From Gnetum montanum (lineage: Eukaryota; Streptophyta; Gnetopsida; Gnetales; Gnetaceae), in the NCBI GenBank assembly GCA_015680685.1, contig MNCI01014957.1, forward strand, positions 184,784-248,783: a stretch of DNA of 64,000 nucleotides, given 5' to 3'. How positions within the stretch are numbered: the stretch's first letter is position 1; every line of letters starts with the position of its first letter. Of the stretch, positions 23,111 through 34,835 are shown piece after piece. The translations under genes were made by a program, and so were the position numbers. The notes below the pieces were generated by a model. The model ran no database searches, was not told where the DNA came from, and saw only the letters and a list, made by a program, of their open reading frames with translations.

Positions 23111-23264
23111 GAGGCAACATATCACTTAATCCTTCATTAATTCTTCTTGGGGGAGAGAAAATACATTACGGAACATGATGAGGTCAATTTTGAATTTGTG
23201 ATTGTATCAACTATTATTTCTAACCATGATGTTGTGTAGGTAGAACTTCCAATGGGAGTACTAT

Positions 23265-24059
23265 GCTTGAAGAAGAAATTTTCTAATGTGTTCAAAGGGA
23301 AATTGGATGAACTATCACTAATGAAAAATGTTTACTACCAAATGGGCTTCATTCCTTGTGCTACCATTCCAAATCAAAGAGCATACTAGATAGCACTAAC
23401 TTAGAGGACTGAATTGCAAAAGTAAGTAAAGGAGCTACTTGTAAATGGCTTTTTGAGAGAGGCAATCTCTCCTTCTGTAGTTTCAATAGTGCTTGTGTTT
23501 AAAAAGAAAAGTGAAGAATAGAGGATGTGCATTGATTTAAGGACTATGAATAAGATAATAGTGAGGTAAAAGTTTCCTCTTCCAAGAAATAATTATATGC
23601 TTAATGTCCTTACTAATGTAGAGATTTTCAACAAAATTAATTTAAAGAGTTGGTATCATCAAATTCGGATTAGGCTTAGTGATGAATGGAAGACCACTTT
23701 CGAGACATTAGATAGATTATTTTAGGGGTTAGTGATGTCATTTGGGCTCATAAATACTCTTGCCACATTCATGATTTTGATGTGTGCTACCCTCAAAGAT
23801 TTTATTGGTAAGTGTTATATTATCTTCTTTAATGATATTTTGGTATACAACTCCAATGAGGAGGAGCATTTGAAAAATTGAATAAGTGTGTGTTTAAAAT
23901 TAGAGAAGGAACATTTGGTTGTCAACATGAACAAGAGTCATTTATTCAATAAGGAGATCACATGCTTAGGACATGTGATCTCTAAAGATTAAATCAAGAT
24001 AAAAGATAACAAAATGAAGGTTATTAGGGAATGGTCAACTCCTAGAAATGTTGGGAAGG
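23265..24059 (+). pseudogene. Gypsy-A reverse transcriptase, first part
   Basis: Readable motifs in order: VFKKKSEE, MCIDLRTMNKI (family .CIDYR.LNK.T), FNKINLKSWYHQIRI (family F.KLDLRSGYHQIRI), FGLINTLATFM (family FGL.NAP.TF), then FFNDILVYN at 23825. The catalytic YxDD here is FFND: the first aspartate is Asn and the Tyr is Phe, so the polymerase site is dead even apart from the stops. The thumb starts with HLFNKEITCLGHVIS. The frame is cut at 24059 by Element-B and resumes at 30908. Confidence 0.8.
24055..24059 (+). repeat. Target-site duplication of Element-B (left)
   Basis: GAAGG here is repeated at 30903-30907 directly after the right LTR; the Gypsy-A RT reading continues across it. Confidence 0.9.
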
Positions 24060-24850
24060 TGATGGGACACGATATCGCATGGGTCGCGATATCGTGTACG
24101 CGATATCACAGTGCGCCACCAAATTTATAAATAAGAGGCGGCTCTCCCTTGTTTCTCATTATAGGCCTAAACCGTAGTGAAACTTTGGAAGTTTTACCTC
24201 TCTAGAGATAGAGTAATTTCCATGTGCCCATAGTAGGAGCTCCAAAGTGAATGGATCTTTATTCGAGCAAATATTGTACCTGAACACAAGTTTGTGTACA
24301 GAAATAAAGACGAACTTCTTGGATAAACCTTGTAATGCATGGACTAAGCTAGATAGGACTTTACTTATTGTTATTTATTATTTATCATTTAAATTCTTTA
24401 TTAGTTAATTAAATCTCTCTCAACCCTTCTCCCATAGTTAAGTGCATTCAATATGATTGCTTCGAGCATGTGTGTTACGCTTGGTGATCCCGGTAACGAA
24501 TTGCGTTTGGTAACCAAGGTTGCATTGGTTTAGGGTGTGAACGGTAAGTGGGAACGGATACTGATGCTAGGTTAATTAAGGCTTAGTTAGTTAGTTAAAG
24601 TTAGTTAATTAGTCTCTTCACCCTTCACCTCATTAGCATAGAAGATAAAACAGAAAAGACATAAAAATCATATACCTCAAACTTACATAACCATACAACC
24701 GTGACAAATACAAGTGTGGGAAGACAACGAATGATTAACCTTATGTGTTCCATGAGGCATGTAGGCACTTAGTCTACGAAGTTCGACCGGATCGTTCATG
24801 TAATGCTTGTATTCGTATGGTTGAGTGTAGGGGTACCTCGCCACTCATCA
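24060..24850 (+). repeat. Element-B 5' LTR
   Basis: 791 bp, with clean TG...CA ends and a near-identical 3' partner. U3 contains GATATCGCATGGGTCGCGATATC-type palindromes (24067-24110); a TATA box TTTATAAATA at 24123-24132 follows. The inner part (AGTGCATTCAATATGATTGC, GCTTGGTGATCCCGGTAACG) recurs in all LTRs of this family in the window. Confidence 0.9.
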
Positions 24851-24869
24851 TAGGCACCGTTGTCGGGGA
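24851..24869 (+). promoter_or_regulatory. Element-B primer binding site (tRNA-Asp type)
   Basis: TAGGCACCGTTGTCGGGGA directly follows the LTR and matches the Athila/Tat primer site TGGCGCCGTTGCCGGGGA, complementary to the 3' end of tRNA-Asp, at most positions. Confidence 0.8.
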
Positions 24870-24996
24870 CTAAGTTGTTTGTGCGCTAAGTAGAACATAG
24901 GAAATTATCCACATCATTGGGAGCTTAAACGAACCCTTAGGGTTAATCATACGAAAAATAACATAACAACAAACAACACATCGAATTAAACTAAAA

Positions 24997-27480
24997 ATGT
25001 CTTCTTCTCATAAGAGCACTTCACCACCTAGGGATCATACAAGAAACAATCAACAGTCCAACATGCATAACCGAGAACTGCCAGTTCCTCAATAGCATCG
25101 AGTGGTATATATTCATCCTGATGAGTATTTACTCGATTTCACTTTTATCCTCCATCAGGATGAACAACTGCGTTGGCGGGATTTGCAAGGTAACATAGTG
25201 TTACCCCCAGATTGTGTAGTCCCTCAGATGCTCCTTCGTGCTCTTGCACAAATAGGCATGACACAACTATATGCTGAATACATTGTAGGTGAGTTCGACA
25301 CAAGGGATTATCATCCCACAGAAGCGCAACGTCAACGGGACTTGCGATAGGAGAGCCACCATACATTGTTGAAGGGCAAAGGGATCCTGCACGTCCTAAG
25401 CGAAATTGGAGATGGTGTACCAATTATAACAATTTCTCCATCAAATGATGTTCCTCCTCCTAAAAATAGTGAGGAGGTGGGGTATCAGAACCTATGCTCC
25501 ATGATACACAATCCTAGTTATGATCCCCATGAACACCAAGTGTTCATTGAGGGAACAAAAACACATGACAAGGACTAGCATTCAGATCGTCATCACGATC
25601 AGGGCCGTACTCACTGAAGAGAAGGTAAGAAACATTGTCATGACGATGGTTCTCCTTCTTCTTTCCCTTCATCACATCATTCACCCTCTCCTTCCACATC
25701 AGGACATAGCCACAAGGAGTACAATGGTGAGGATAAGGGTAAGCAAAATGAGAGACCTCGATGAGAGAGTCGAGAGCGAGGACAAGGGCATTCGAGAGAA
25801 TCCAAAGATGAAAGAAGGGAAAGTAGGGAACAACGTAGGCATCATAGAGGTCATGAGAGAGATGACCATGATGAACCCCTACTTGCCACCCAAAGTATGT
25901 TAGATATTACGGAGGTAGTTAGAATACCTACAAGGCATCAAAAAGATAGCTGGATCAAGAGATTAGATATGAATAATATCCCACGATTCAGAGGTAGATA
26001 TAACACTGATCTGCAAAATCATTTATAGGCATTCCAAAATGCCTGCACCTTGCAAAATATTGAGAACAAGTGGCAGAAATTAAAGTTGTTTCCTAGGACA
26101 CTCATAAAGGAAGTAGAGAGTTGGTACCGGTCCTTAGAGCCGAAAACCATTAGGAGATGGAGTATGATGTTAGAGTTGTTTAACGATAAATACCAAATGT
26201 ACTCAAGAGTGTCTAACTTGCATAAGGAAATCCAAGGATGAAAGCAAGGTAATCATGAACCCTTGGATGCTGCCATGGGCTGATATTACACATTGCTACA
26301 TCGTTGCCTAAGCCATGGTTATGCACAACGGGATCAACTCTGCCACCTCGTAGATGGGCTAAAACATGAAACTAGGAGAACCCTTGGGACTTGTGTCCAA
26401 GGGAGATTATCAGAACTTAGATCCCATGAAATTCATCAATTGTTGGAGCAAGTAGCTAAAGAAGAAGGGGAGCTACAGAAAAGAGAAAGCGTAGAAGAAT
26501 ATAACTACGATCCTTCCCTCTGAAAGAAAGGAGTGAGATTCTGTGATGAAGAGGATGAGTCACCACTCGAAGAGATGGTGAATAGAAAAACCTTGCCACT
26601 TCAAAAGCTAACAACGGAAGTGGCGGCTAAGGTAGATTAGATACAGGAATCCTTAGATAGTAGACTTGAACTTGTCCTGAAAATCATAGAGGAGTCTAAG
26701 GAGGAATGAAGTAGTAACCATGATAAGAAAAAGTAGAGAAATTTAGGCCATGCACGTGACAAGGGTAAGGGAAAAATGACTATCACTGATGAGGTTGTGG
26801 ATTTGAACACAGACAATGACGGTGGATGTGAGATCTACCAATATGACCATCCTAAGGGATGTTGTCCAATAATCTCACATCTACAAGAGTCTGGGGTGTA
26901 TGCACTCAACCCAAGACTTAACAGATGGTAGTCACCCCGAAGGTTACCTTATCCCCAAGGTAACCCAAGGCAGTTCCACCAACTGTTAACGTATTATCCA
27001 AGTGGAGCTCCGCCACAACCTATCGGGCAACACCAACAGTGGCAATACCCACAGTCATGGGGAATGCCATCGCCTAGACAATAATACCCTTACTGGAAAC
27101 CAAACACGTATGGCTACTACATGCAGCAGATGATTTCTCCAAGTGATTCTATGGGTCATGCAACTCCACAACATCACTACCAAGTTCGGGAGTATTTTAG
27201 GACTCCTTCTCCTACGGAAGATATACCGCACGTGTACCATCCTTCGAATCTAGCTGTCTCTCTTACATCGGTAGTTCCACTACCACCCACTCCAACAATG
27301 CAAGGGAAACTCCCCACTCAACCATAGCAACATAATGCTACAAGAGCTATAAACCTTCAACCCGTTGCTAGTTCTGATAACCAAAAGAAGAGAAGACCTT
27401 TCTTCAGAACCAAAGCCCAAACAAGCTCTCACAACCACAAGCAGTTGAGTCTATGACCACTCCTCCAACAAAAAAGGCTT
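24997..27480 (+). pseudogene. Element-B gag (broken)
   Basis: The ATG at 24997 gives MSSSHKSTSPPRDHTRNN, soon stopped at about 25093. The frame reopens at 25102-25350 (FILHQDEQLRWRDLQGN). The Gag core is at 25950-26520: IPRFRGRYNTDLQNHL, LKLFPRTLIKEVESWYRSL (family LFP.SL...A..WY..L), ELFNDKY, and a second half with YAQRDQLCHLVDGL. A proline- and glutamine-rich tail follows to about 27330 (PLPPTPTMQGKLPTQP). The usual role is capsid formation around element RNA. At least six stops or shifts interrupt it. Confidence 0.75.
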
Positions 27481-27499
27481 AGGAGCTCCCTTCAAACCA

Positions 27500-28165
27500 A
27501 CAACAGAGCTCAACACATATAGTTATGTTAACACATACCATCACTGACTGGATCAAGGTAGGCCATCTTCCCAGGAAACTCTCTGACTCTGGAAGTCCCT
27601 TAATCTACCTATAAGTCACTGGGAACGAACCTCATAAGGGGCTCTTCTTGACTCAAGTTCTAGATTTAACTTAATATCACGAGAAATGTATCAAGTCTGG
27701 AATTTACCTCCACTCAATAAGAGCAATATTCAACTAGAGGTGGCTGACCAGTCCATCATCATTCCCTTGGGATTGGTGGAGGACATTGTTACCAATGTAT
27801 GTGGTTGGTCATACCCAGCTAATTTCCTGGTGATAGAAGTTAACAGTAACAAAGGGGACTTCCCAATTATAATGGGAAGGGCATGGCTCAGCACCATCAA
27901 TGTGTGCCTAGGGATCCGCGATCTTTCCTTGGAAATATCTAAGGAAAATATTTATGGAAAGATTGAGAAGAAGAAAGTTCCATGCATTACATACAGTGAC
28001 TCAGAGGGTGATGACATGGAGGAATGCTCAGCATCTCCTGCATGCAACTGGTGTGCCCAAAAAACTCAAATACAAAGGTGCCTGTATGTAACAAACACAC
28101 AACAAGAGAACACCCAATGGTTGACAGCTGATCAAGAGAGTAGCCCAGCAACATGCATGGAATGA
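27500..28165 (+). pseudogene. Element-B protease (retropepsin-like), C-terminal part open
   Basis: The N-terminal half, with the catalytic region, is frameshifted (VLDL in one frame near 27660, then SREMYQVWNLPPLNKS in the next). From 27686 a 159-codon frame is open: VADQSIIIPLGLVEDIVTNV, YPANFLVIEVN, FPIIMGRAWLSTINVCLGI. This is the Athila/Tat aspartic-protease pattern .D.S...P.G..EDV.VKV....P.DF.VL......P.ILGRPFL.T. The same block is found at 51450 (plus) and 62290-62630 (minus). Confidence 0.8.
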
Positions 28166-28239
28166 ACTGAGGGAAAAACCTGCACCCACAACAAAAGCAT
28201 AGATACATTGGAATATGAGCGTCACCAACTTCCACCTCT

Positions 28240-30039
28240 TAACCTGAAAACATCAATCGGGAGAAGTTGGACACTTCTAAGAAATTCAAATAGGCATTCA
28301 TTATTTCGGATCTCTCCCTTTCCATTCATTCATGGGAAAGATGGCCACCTATGCTAATCATTTGGGGCCCTTAGTTCTTTTCAACTTTTAGCTTTACACG
28401 TTTTTGTTTTGCACATTTTCTTTTTATAAATTTCTTTAACTTTTCTTGTTTTTATTTTACAACATCATTATACTCTTGCATTTCTTTGTGTGTGAGTGTG
28501 TGTGTGTTATCCATCTTGTAAGTTTGTCACCCAATAGGTGTTCTTCATGATGGTATGAATTGTTTTCCTATTGATTGCTAATGTTTGGCTTTTACCTTTA
28601 AGTTATGGTGTTGATACTAAGGTATGGTTCTTTTGATATAGCAGGTAATGAGGTCACTTCATCCATACATCCACAAATTTCTATGGTCTCTCTCAGCTTG
28701 GAAATGTACAGTTCCTTTTTAAATAAGAACTATTAACAAATCGGTGACTGGACATTTCTCAAACTAAGGAAGGACTCACGGATTGAAAGGGTGTCACTTC
28801 AAGGGAACTTGATGTATTTGTGTTGGCCATTCTCTTGGGTGATTGGATGTTTTTTTCTTGAGTTTTCTTACCATTTCGACGTTACTTAATTATCGGGAAG
28901 CTGAGCAAATAAAAATAACAAAGTCTTTGCATGGTGTGGTTCTCACACATAAACACATAAAACAAAAAAAAATAGTGAGAATTCAAAGTACACCCCTTAG
29001 ATGAAATAACCATTTGGGCTACAAGCACTGGTTATGGAACTCAAAATAATAATTTTCCCTCTAACTAAGGTCCTTCTCGCTTCCCATTCTCTCCTCCTTC
29101 GTTTCATCGGAATGGTGGTGGCTCTTGGGTGAAGGAATTCTTATTACTTCAAGAGGATGGATTGGCCGAATGCATTAATGCAAAGTCACTGGATGTGGTT
29201 TTTTTGAGGCCAGACTTGGAATGGGATCTACTAAGTCACATTAATCATTAACTACACAAGGGGTTGTACACCACCTTGCTCTTGGGATTCCATTTCATTC
29301 TCTTCTCTCCATCCTTCTTTCCATTGTTNTATTTATCCAATCCACTCTATTTTGTTCATTTCCATCTTGACATCCATTTTATCAATGTTATAGTTGTCTC
29401 TTTTTCTACATCTTTCTTGTTCTTTATTCTTTATCCATTCTATCGCTACCAGAGGTTCGCTCTCATTCATGGGGGTCCTGGTCCAATTTTTTCAATTTTT
29501 TTCGATTTTCTCCTAGCCCCTACACCTTCGGTAGTGACCATTATTATATCTCCAGATTCGCATTAGCCATACCACAACTCAGCCAATCGACCTTTCACCG
29601 AAGCAATGTATCAACTGCATTATGATTCATTTACCCTTGCTAATATAAAGACTATGTTGTGTGTGCAGATGGAAATCATGCAACAATGGATTGGATCTAG
29701 AGGGAACACTTGAAATGGAGTAGTGCTGAAAGTAGCTATGCAAGCAGCAAGATCAATGGTGCCCTTATGGGTAGACAAAAAAAGGCGCAATCTTGGCGTT
29801 GGCAGTAGTAGACTTCTTCTCTCTTCTCTCTTCTCTCTTCTCTCTTAGCTGCCAAATAAGGCCTGATGTCAAATGAATAAGGTGTTCACTCTTGTTGTCA
29901 TGAACACCAGTTTTATCATGTCTTGTAATGATGATCCGTTGACATGTCATCCCATTCACGATTAGTTCCATTCAAGTCAATAATCCCATACCTTCCCAAT
30001 ATTTTGTAAGGAACTCGAAGATGAATTTTTATTCAATCA
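28240..30039 (+). other. Element-B 3' untranslated region
   Basis: About 1.8 kb with no family protein. Phrases such as CATGGGAAAGATGGCCACC, AAAGTACACCCCTTAGATG, CTACAAGCACTGGTTATGG and CAATAATCCCATACCTTCC are shared with Element-C (54890-57374). A pyrimidine-rich open frame of 100 codons (29264-29566) contains one ambiguous base and has no known relative. A (TTCTCTC)n microsatellite of about five units lies at 29814-29848. Confidence 0.65.
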
Positions 30040-30902
30040 TGATGGGACACGATATCACATGGGCCGTGATATTGCATACACGATATGGCATTTGTCACAA
30101 TATTGCATCCCCCGCGATATCGTGTCTTCCCCTACGATATCGCATACGTGATATCGCAGTGCGCCACCAAATCTATAAATAAGAGGCAGCTCTCCCTTGT
30201 TTCTCATTCTAGGCCTAGACCGTAGTTAAACTCTGACAATTTTACCTCTCTAGAGATAGAATAATTTCCATGTGCCTGCAGTAGGAGCTCCAAAGTGAAC
30301 GGATCTTTATTCGAGCAAATATTGTACCTGAACACAAGTTTGTGTACAGAAATAAAGACGAACTTCTTGGATAAACCTTGCAATGCATGGACTAAGCTAG
30401 ATAGGACTTTACTTATTGTCATTTATTGTTTATCATTTAAATGCTTTATTAGTTAATTCATTCTCTCTCAACCCTTCTTCCATAGTTAAGTGCATTCAGT
30501 ACGACCGCTTCGAGCATGTGCGTTACGCTTGGTGATCCCAGTAATGAATAGTGTTTGGTAACCAAGGTTGCATTGGTTTAGGGTGTGAACGGTAAGTGGG
30601 AATAGATACTGATGCTAGGTTAATTAAGGCTTAATTAGTTTCTTAAATTTAGTTAATTAGTCTCTTCACCCTTCACCTCATTAGCATAGGAGATAAAATA
30701 GAAAAGACATAAAAATCATATACCTCAGACTTACTTAACCATACAACCATGACAAATATAAGTAAGTCTGGGAAGACAACAAAGGATTAACCTTAAGTGT
30801 TCCATGAGGCGTGTAGGCACTTAGTCTACGAAGTTCGACCGGATCACGCGTGTAACACTCATATTCATATGGTTAAGTGTAGGGGTACCTTGCCACTCAT
30901 CA
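30040..30902 (+). repeat. Element-B 3' LTR
   Basis: It matches the 5' LTR but is 863 bp because the palindrome region at 30049-30160 is expanded: GATATC, GATATT and GATATG half-sites alternate with GCATACG and CGATATCG about nine times. The TATA box TCTATAAAT is at 30172-30180. Its TG...CA ends are intact, followed by the GAAGG duplication. Confidence 0.9.
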
Positions 30903-30907
30903 GAAGG

Positions 30908-31490
30908 TAAGATTATTCTTAGTTCAGTAAGTTTGTATAGAAGGTTCATAAAAAAATTTAGTGGTATATCATGGTCTATGTTTGCATTGCTTAAGGAAAA
31001 TTAAGATTTCAAGTGGGATGATGAGACCCAAATGAACTTCATCTTATTGAAGGAAAAAATAACCAATGAACCAATGCTTGTAATAATAAATTCCAATTGA
31101 GGGATATTTTTAGGTGGATGTAGGTGGATGCAAGTGGACTTTTCATTGAGGGGATTTTCACAAGAAGGAAGATATATTGCTTTCTTTTTGAAAACAAAAC
31201 TAAATGAGTTAAATAAAAAATACAACATGTATGGGAAGGAATTGTACATTATTCTTCAAGAAATTAAGCATTGGAGACATTATTTGTTGCCCAAGGAGTT
31301 TGATGAGTAACCACAAAGCACTTTAATTTCTTAATTTTCAAAGAAAGTTCATATGAAGTGGATGGCACAATTGCAAAATTTAAATTGTTTGCTTAAGCAT
31401 AAGAGTAGCAAAGCCAATATATTGGTAGATGCATTATCTAGAGTACATGTGGTGAATTCCAACATTCGGCAGGTGAAAGGTATGAATGAT
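30908..31490 (+). pseudogene. Gypsy-A reverse transcriptase end and RNase H
   Basis: After Element-B the frame resumes with the RT connection region (RRFIKNFSG-like, read across shifts near 30950). RNase H follows: KLNELNKKYNMYGKELYIIL (family KLN.A...Y.TYDKE.YAI), HWRHYLLPKEF, KWMAQLQNLN, HKSSKANILVDALSRV (family HK.GK.N.VADALSR). The order and spacing fit Ty3/gypsy. Stops occur near 31320 and elsewhere. Confidence 0.8.
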
Positions 31491-31549
31491 TTTGCTCATT
31501 TTTATGAACATGATTCAAATTTTTAGTAAGTTTGAATAAGCCTCAAAGA

Positions 31550-32600
31550 TTCAATGTTGATTAGTGTAGACCAAATAAGGGACTATCATATTGAAGATAA
31601 ACTACTATTCAAGAATGGAAAGTTTTGTGTTTCTAATTATGATTTTATAAGAAACGTTTTGGTCAAAAAACTTTGTGGTAGCATGGTAGGTTACATGGGT
31701 AGAAATAAGACATTGGAACTTGTGGGTAAACACTATTTTTGGCTTGGAATCACCTCTAAAGTTTCCATATTTATGAAGAAGTATTTAACATGTTAGAAAT
31801 TCAAGAGCAATAAAAACGTTGATGGACATTATATGTATTTTCTAATTCCCAAAGGACTTTGGGAAATTATGTCAATGGACTTTGTAAGTGGGATTATAAA
31901 GGTCAAAAATGGAAATGATGCTATATTTGTTGTGGTTAATAGATTCTCTTAGATGATACACTTCATAATGTGCAAGAAAACAAGTGATGCATCTCATATT
32001 ACAAATTTCTTTTTCTAGCATGTTATGAGGTTACATGGGATTCCTTTGAATATTACTAATGATGGAGACTCTAAGTTTGATAGCCATTTTTGGAGGATCC
32101 TTTAGAAGACTTTCATAACAAAATTAAATTTTTCTAGTGCATATCATCCACAATTCAATGGCCAAATTGAAATGAACAACAAATATTTACTAAATATTTT
32201 GAGATTTTGGTGTGATGGACAATCCAATGGGTAAGAGAAATTGTTGTATCATGCTAAATTTTCCTATAATAATGCATTTCTTGTTACTATTAGAAAGAAC
32301 TTGTTTGAGGATACTTATAGTTTGTGTCGAAAGCTAATGGATAATTTGAGGAGCTTTGATGGAGAGGCTTAATTGGATGTAGGCTTTGTGAAGCATATGA
32401 TGGATCTTCATGCTCAAGTAAGGGAAAATCTTGAGAAGAAGGCTCAAGAAAGAGTTAAAATTTTAATAACAATACTTTTGAAATTGACTTACCAAATGAT
32501 GTGGATATGTCTTTTATTTTTAATGTTGTAGATCTTCTGCATTACCATGGATTGGCAGATGATGAAATCTTAAAAGGAAACATCAATGAGTTAAAGGGAA
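31550..32600 (+). pseudogene. Gypsy-A integrase
   Basis: The zinc-binding N-terminal domain is recognisable but its first His is Tyr (GYMGRNKTLELV for GH.G..KT...). The core shows MSMDFVSG near 31873, NDGDSKFDSHFW near 32060 and YHPQFNGQIEMNN near 32150, so all three DDE residues persist. The C-terminal segment has LPNDVDMSFIFNVVDLLHYH (family LP....IS..FNV.DL..YH), typical of chromoviral integrases. No chromodomain was seen after it. Several stops make it inactive. Confidence 0.8.
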
Positions 32601-32928
32601 CTATTGATAAGTCCAAGCCTTTATAGGAGAGAAAGACAATCATACTCAAGAAGAGAGAAGCTTCTGGCACTTGTGGAGTGAAGAGGGATGAGTAATTGGT
32701 TCATTGGAAGGATAAACTACTAATGATGATTTATGGATTTATGATATCAAACTTGTTGAGTGGGATATCACTTCTACCCCTACTCCATTATTCGCCTTAG
32801 TTTACATTTTGAAGGGTGGAAGAGCTGGTGTAGGAACACCTCTTCCAACCTCTTTTTGTCATCCCTATCATGAGAAAAATAAAGATTTTAGATAAGTAGG
32901 TGATGTTCTAGACACTTAAGAGACATCT

Positions 32929-34835
32929 TGTCAAAACCTAGAGATTTGCATAAATTTAATTATTAATTCTTTAATACTTTTAGATGCATTTGAATCAATT
33001 AGTTAATTGTTATTACTATTATTGTTGTTGTTGGTTACCTACATAAGTGAATGCAATTTTTTTGATAGGGTATCTGTTAAAGTTGTATATCCTTTGTTTT
33101 ACTACTATTGGAGTCAATCCATAGATCTTCTAAATATTTTATGATTAAATGTTAAAATCCAATTACCCTTGGAAGTTTTCCATTAGTTATCATGTATTTA
33201 CAAGTATTTTATTATGCATATTTTATTCTTTATGCATACTTAGCTCTACATATTCAAGCTTTATTATGCACATTTATTATGCATATGTAATTATGCATCT
33301 TTTTATTTTATGATGTGATTATATAATACTCTATTCATTGAGCAATTTTAAATCCTAACCCTACCCAAATCATATCCCTTATTACCTTTTATCATTAAAC
33401 TAGGATTCAAAGTTCATTTTTAATTATAATTAAATATTTTATAAATTAGATTTATTAAGTACCCTAGGATGACTTCCTTCCTGAAAGTTGACCTTACCAA
33501 TGTGTTCAAGATATTCAAAAATGTTATTTTTGACCCTTAGTTCACTAGAATTAGAGTTATGGATCTTGAGATTTTACATTTTTAGGTTTGCTAAGATATC
33601 ATAAAAGTTTTGGCATTTGAATTGGGCAACCATGGTAAGTGAAACTTAGATATGATTTTAGTATACAACTAGGTAGAGCACTCAATAACAATTTTGTAGG
33701 TTTAAACAAAGTTTAATTTAGAATCCTAGTATACATGCTATGAGAATTTAAAGGTTGAGAATATTAGTTGAACAAAAGAAATTAGGAATGAACTTATGGA
33801 AATGACTTTGGAAAACAAATAAAAATAAAATGTTATTTTAAAGCTAAAGTGGTTGAAAAAGCATGTTCACAAGAAAAGTGCATTGTAAGAAAAGTAAATA
33901 AAATATAACATATGTGTTATACATATAAGTTAAAGTATGTGCATCTCCTCTCTCTGTCACATGTTTTCACCCATGTTTCCGTTGCCTATTTTTTATTGTT
34001 TGGTTTTTCCACTATTGTTTTTTTTTTTTTTTTTGAAATCATGTTATGTCAGATTTTTCTTAAAGATGTTTTATGCTCTTTCGTCTTTATTTTAAACTTG
34101 ATCTTAGCTCCATTTCTTCTATTCTTCCCCTTATACATAGATTATGGCCTTCAATATATCTCATCTCAATTCATGGAAGGGCTTCAGATGCAACAGGTTA
34201 AGCGAAGAAAAAACAAATTGAGAGCATTAGGTAAAAAAGGAAGAAACTAAGAAGATTTTGGAAGCTTTGCTAATACAGGTAAGAATGATTATTGTACTTT
34301 CTTGGTCATATAGCTACTCTATTTTTTTGTGTATTCTGTAAGAAAGATTATTTTATGTTTCTTTTGATGTAGTTACCCTATATTATTGTAGATATTCTAT
34401 TCATACTCTTTGTTGTTTGATCTTCTATTATTCTTTTACGATTTTGATTATTATGTCAAGATTCTACAGAGACCATTTTCTGAAATATTTTATGATTATT
34501 CTGAATATTTTATGATTATTCTGAATCAATTTTATGATTATTCTGAATATTTTATGATTATTCTCAAATATTTTATGATTATTCTGAATCTTCTCATGAC
34601 ACAAACATGCTTTTGCAAGAATTTTATATAATTTTGGCTATCATGGATTTTTAGTCATTTTGGATTTCCTTTGGATTTGTGAAATAAAATAATAATATTT
34701 ATGAGATCAATTTTGCTCAATTAGTAGTGGGAGCTACAAATCTTCTAATTACCCTTGTTTTAGATCCTTGGGATGTCATGGTATTTGTATTAGTTACTTA
34801 TAGGGTACTTATAGATAATATATGAGGGTGTTACA
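32929..34835 (+). mobile_element. 1.9-kb solo LTR inserted in the Gypsy-A 3' LTR
   Basis: It starts TGTCAAAACCTAGAG and ends GAGGGTGTTACA, the end types common in Tekay/Del chromovirus LTRs. Left flank CATCT and right flank TATCT differ by one base, a decayed 5-bp target duplication. Removing it rejoins the Gypsy-A LTR alignment. No primer site or gene lies inside, so it is a solo LTR. It contains a 20-bp minisatellite (34481-34590) and a T-run at 34018-34034. Family assignment rests only on the ends and length. Confidence 0.7.
34481..34590 (+). repeat. 20-bp minisatellite
   Basis: GAATATTTTATGATTATTCT recurs about five times with small changes (one unit reads GAATCAATTTTATGATTATTCT). It lies within the solo LTR. 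Confidence 0.85.

Larger units (their letters stand above)
24060..30902 (+). mobile_element. Element-B: Athila/Tat-like element without RT or integrase
   Basis: The LTRs are 24060-24850 and 30040-30902, both TGATGGGACACG...CTCATCA, with target duplication GAAGG. The primer site matches tRNA-Asp. Gag and the C-terminal protease can be read, then at about 28235 the sequence passes straight into a 3' untranslated region that in Element-C follows integrase (54890 onward). RT, RNase H and integrase are missing, so this is a deletion derivative that would need enzymes in trans. It sits in sense orientation inside the Gypsy-A RT. Confidence 0.88.

Noticed and set aside
29264-29566. 100-codon plus-strand frame, rich in Phe, Leu and Ser
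   Set aside because: It comes from a pyrimidine-rich untranslated region, contains an ambiguous base, and has no counterpart frame in the homologous part of Element-C.
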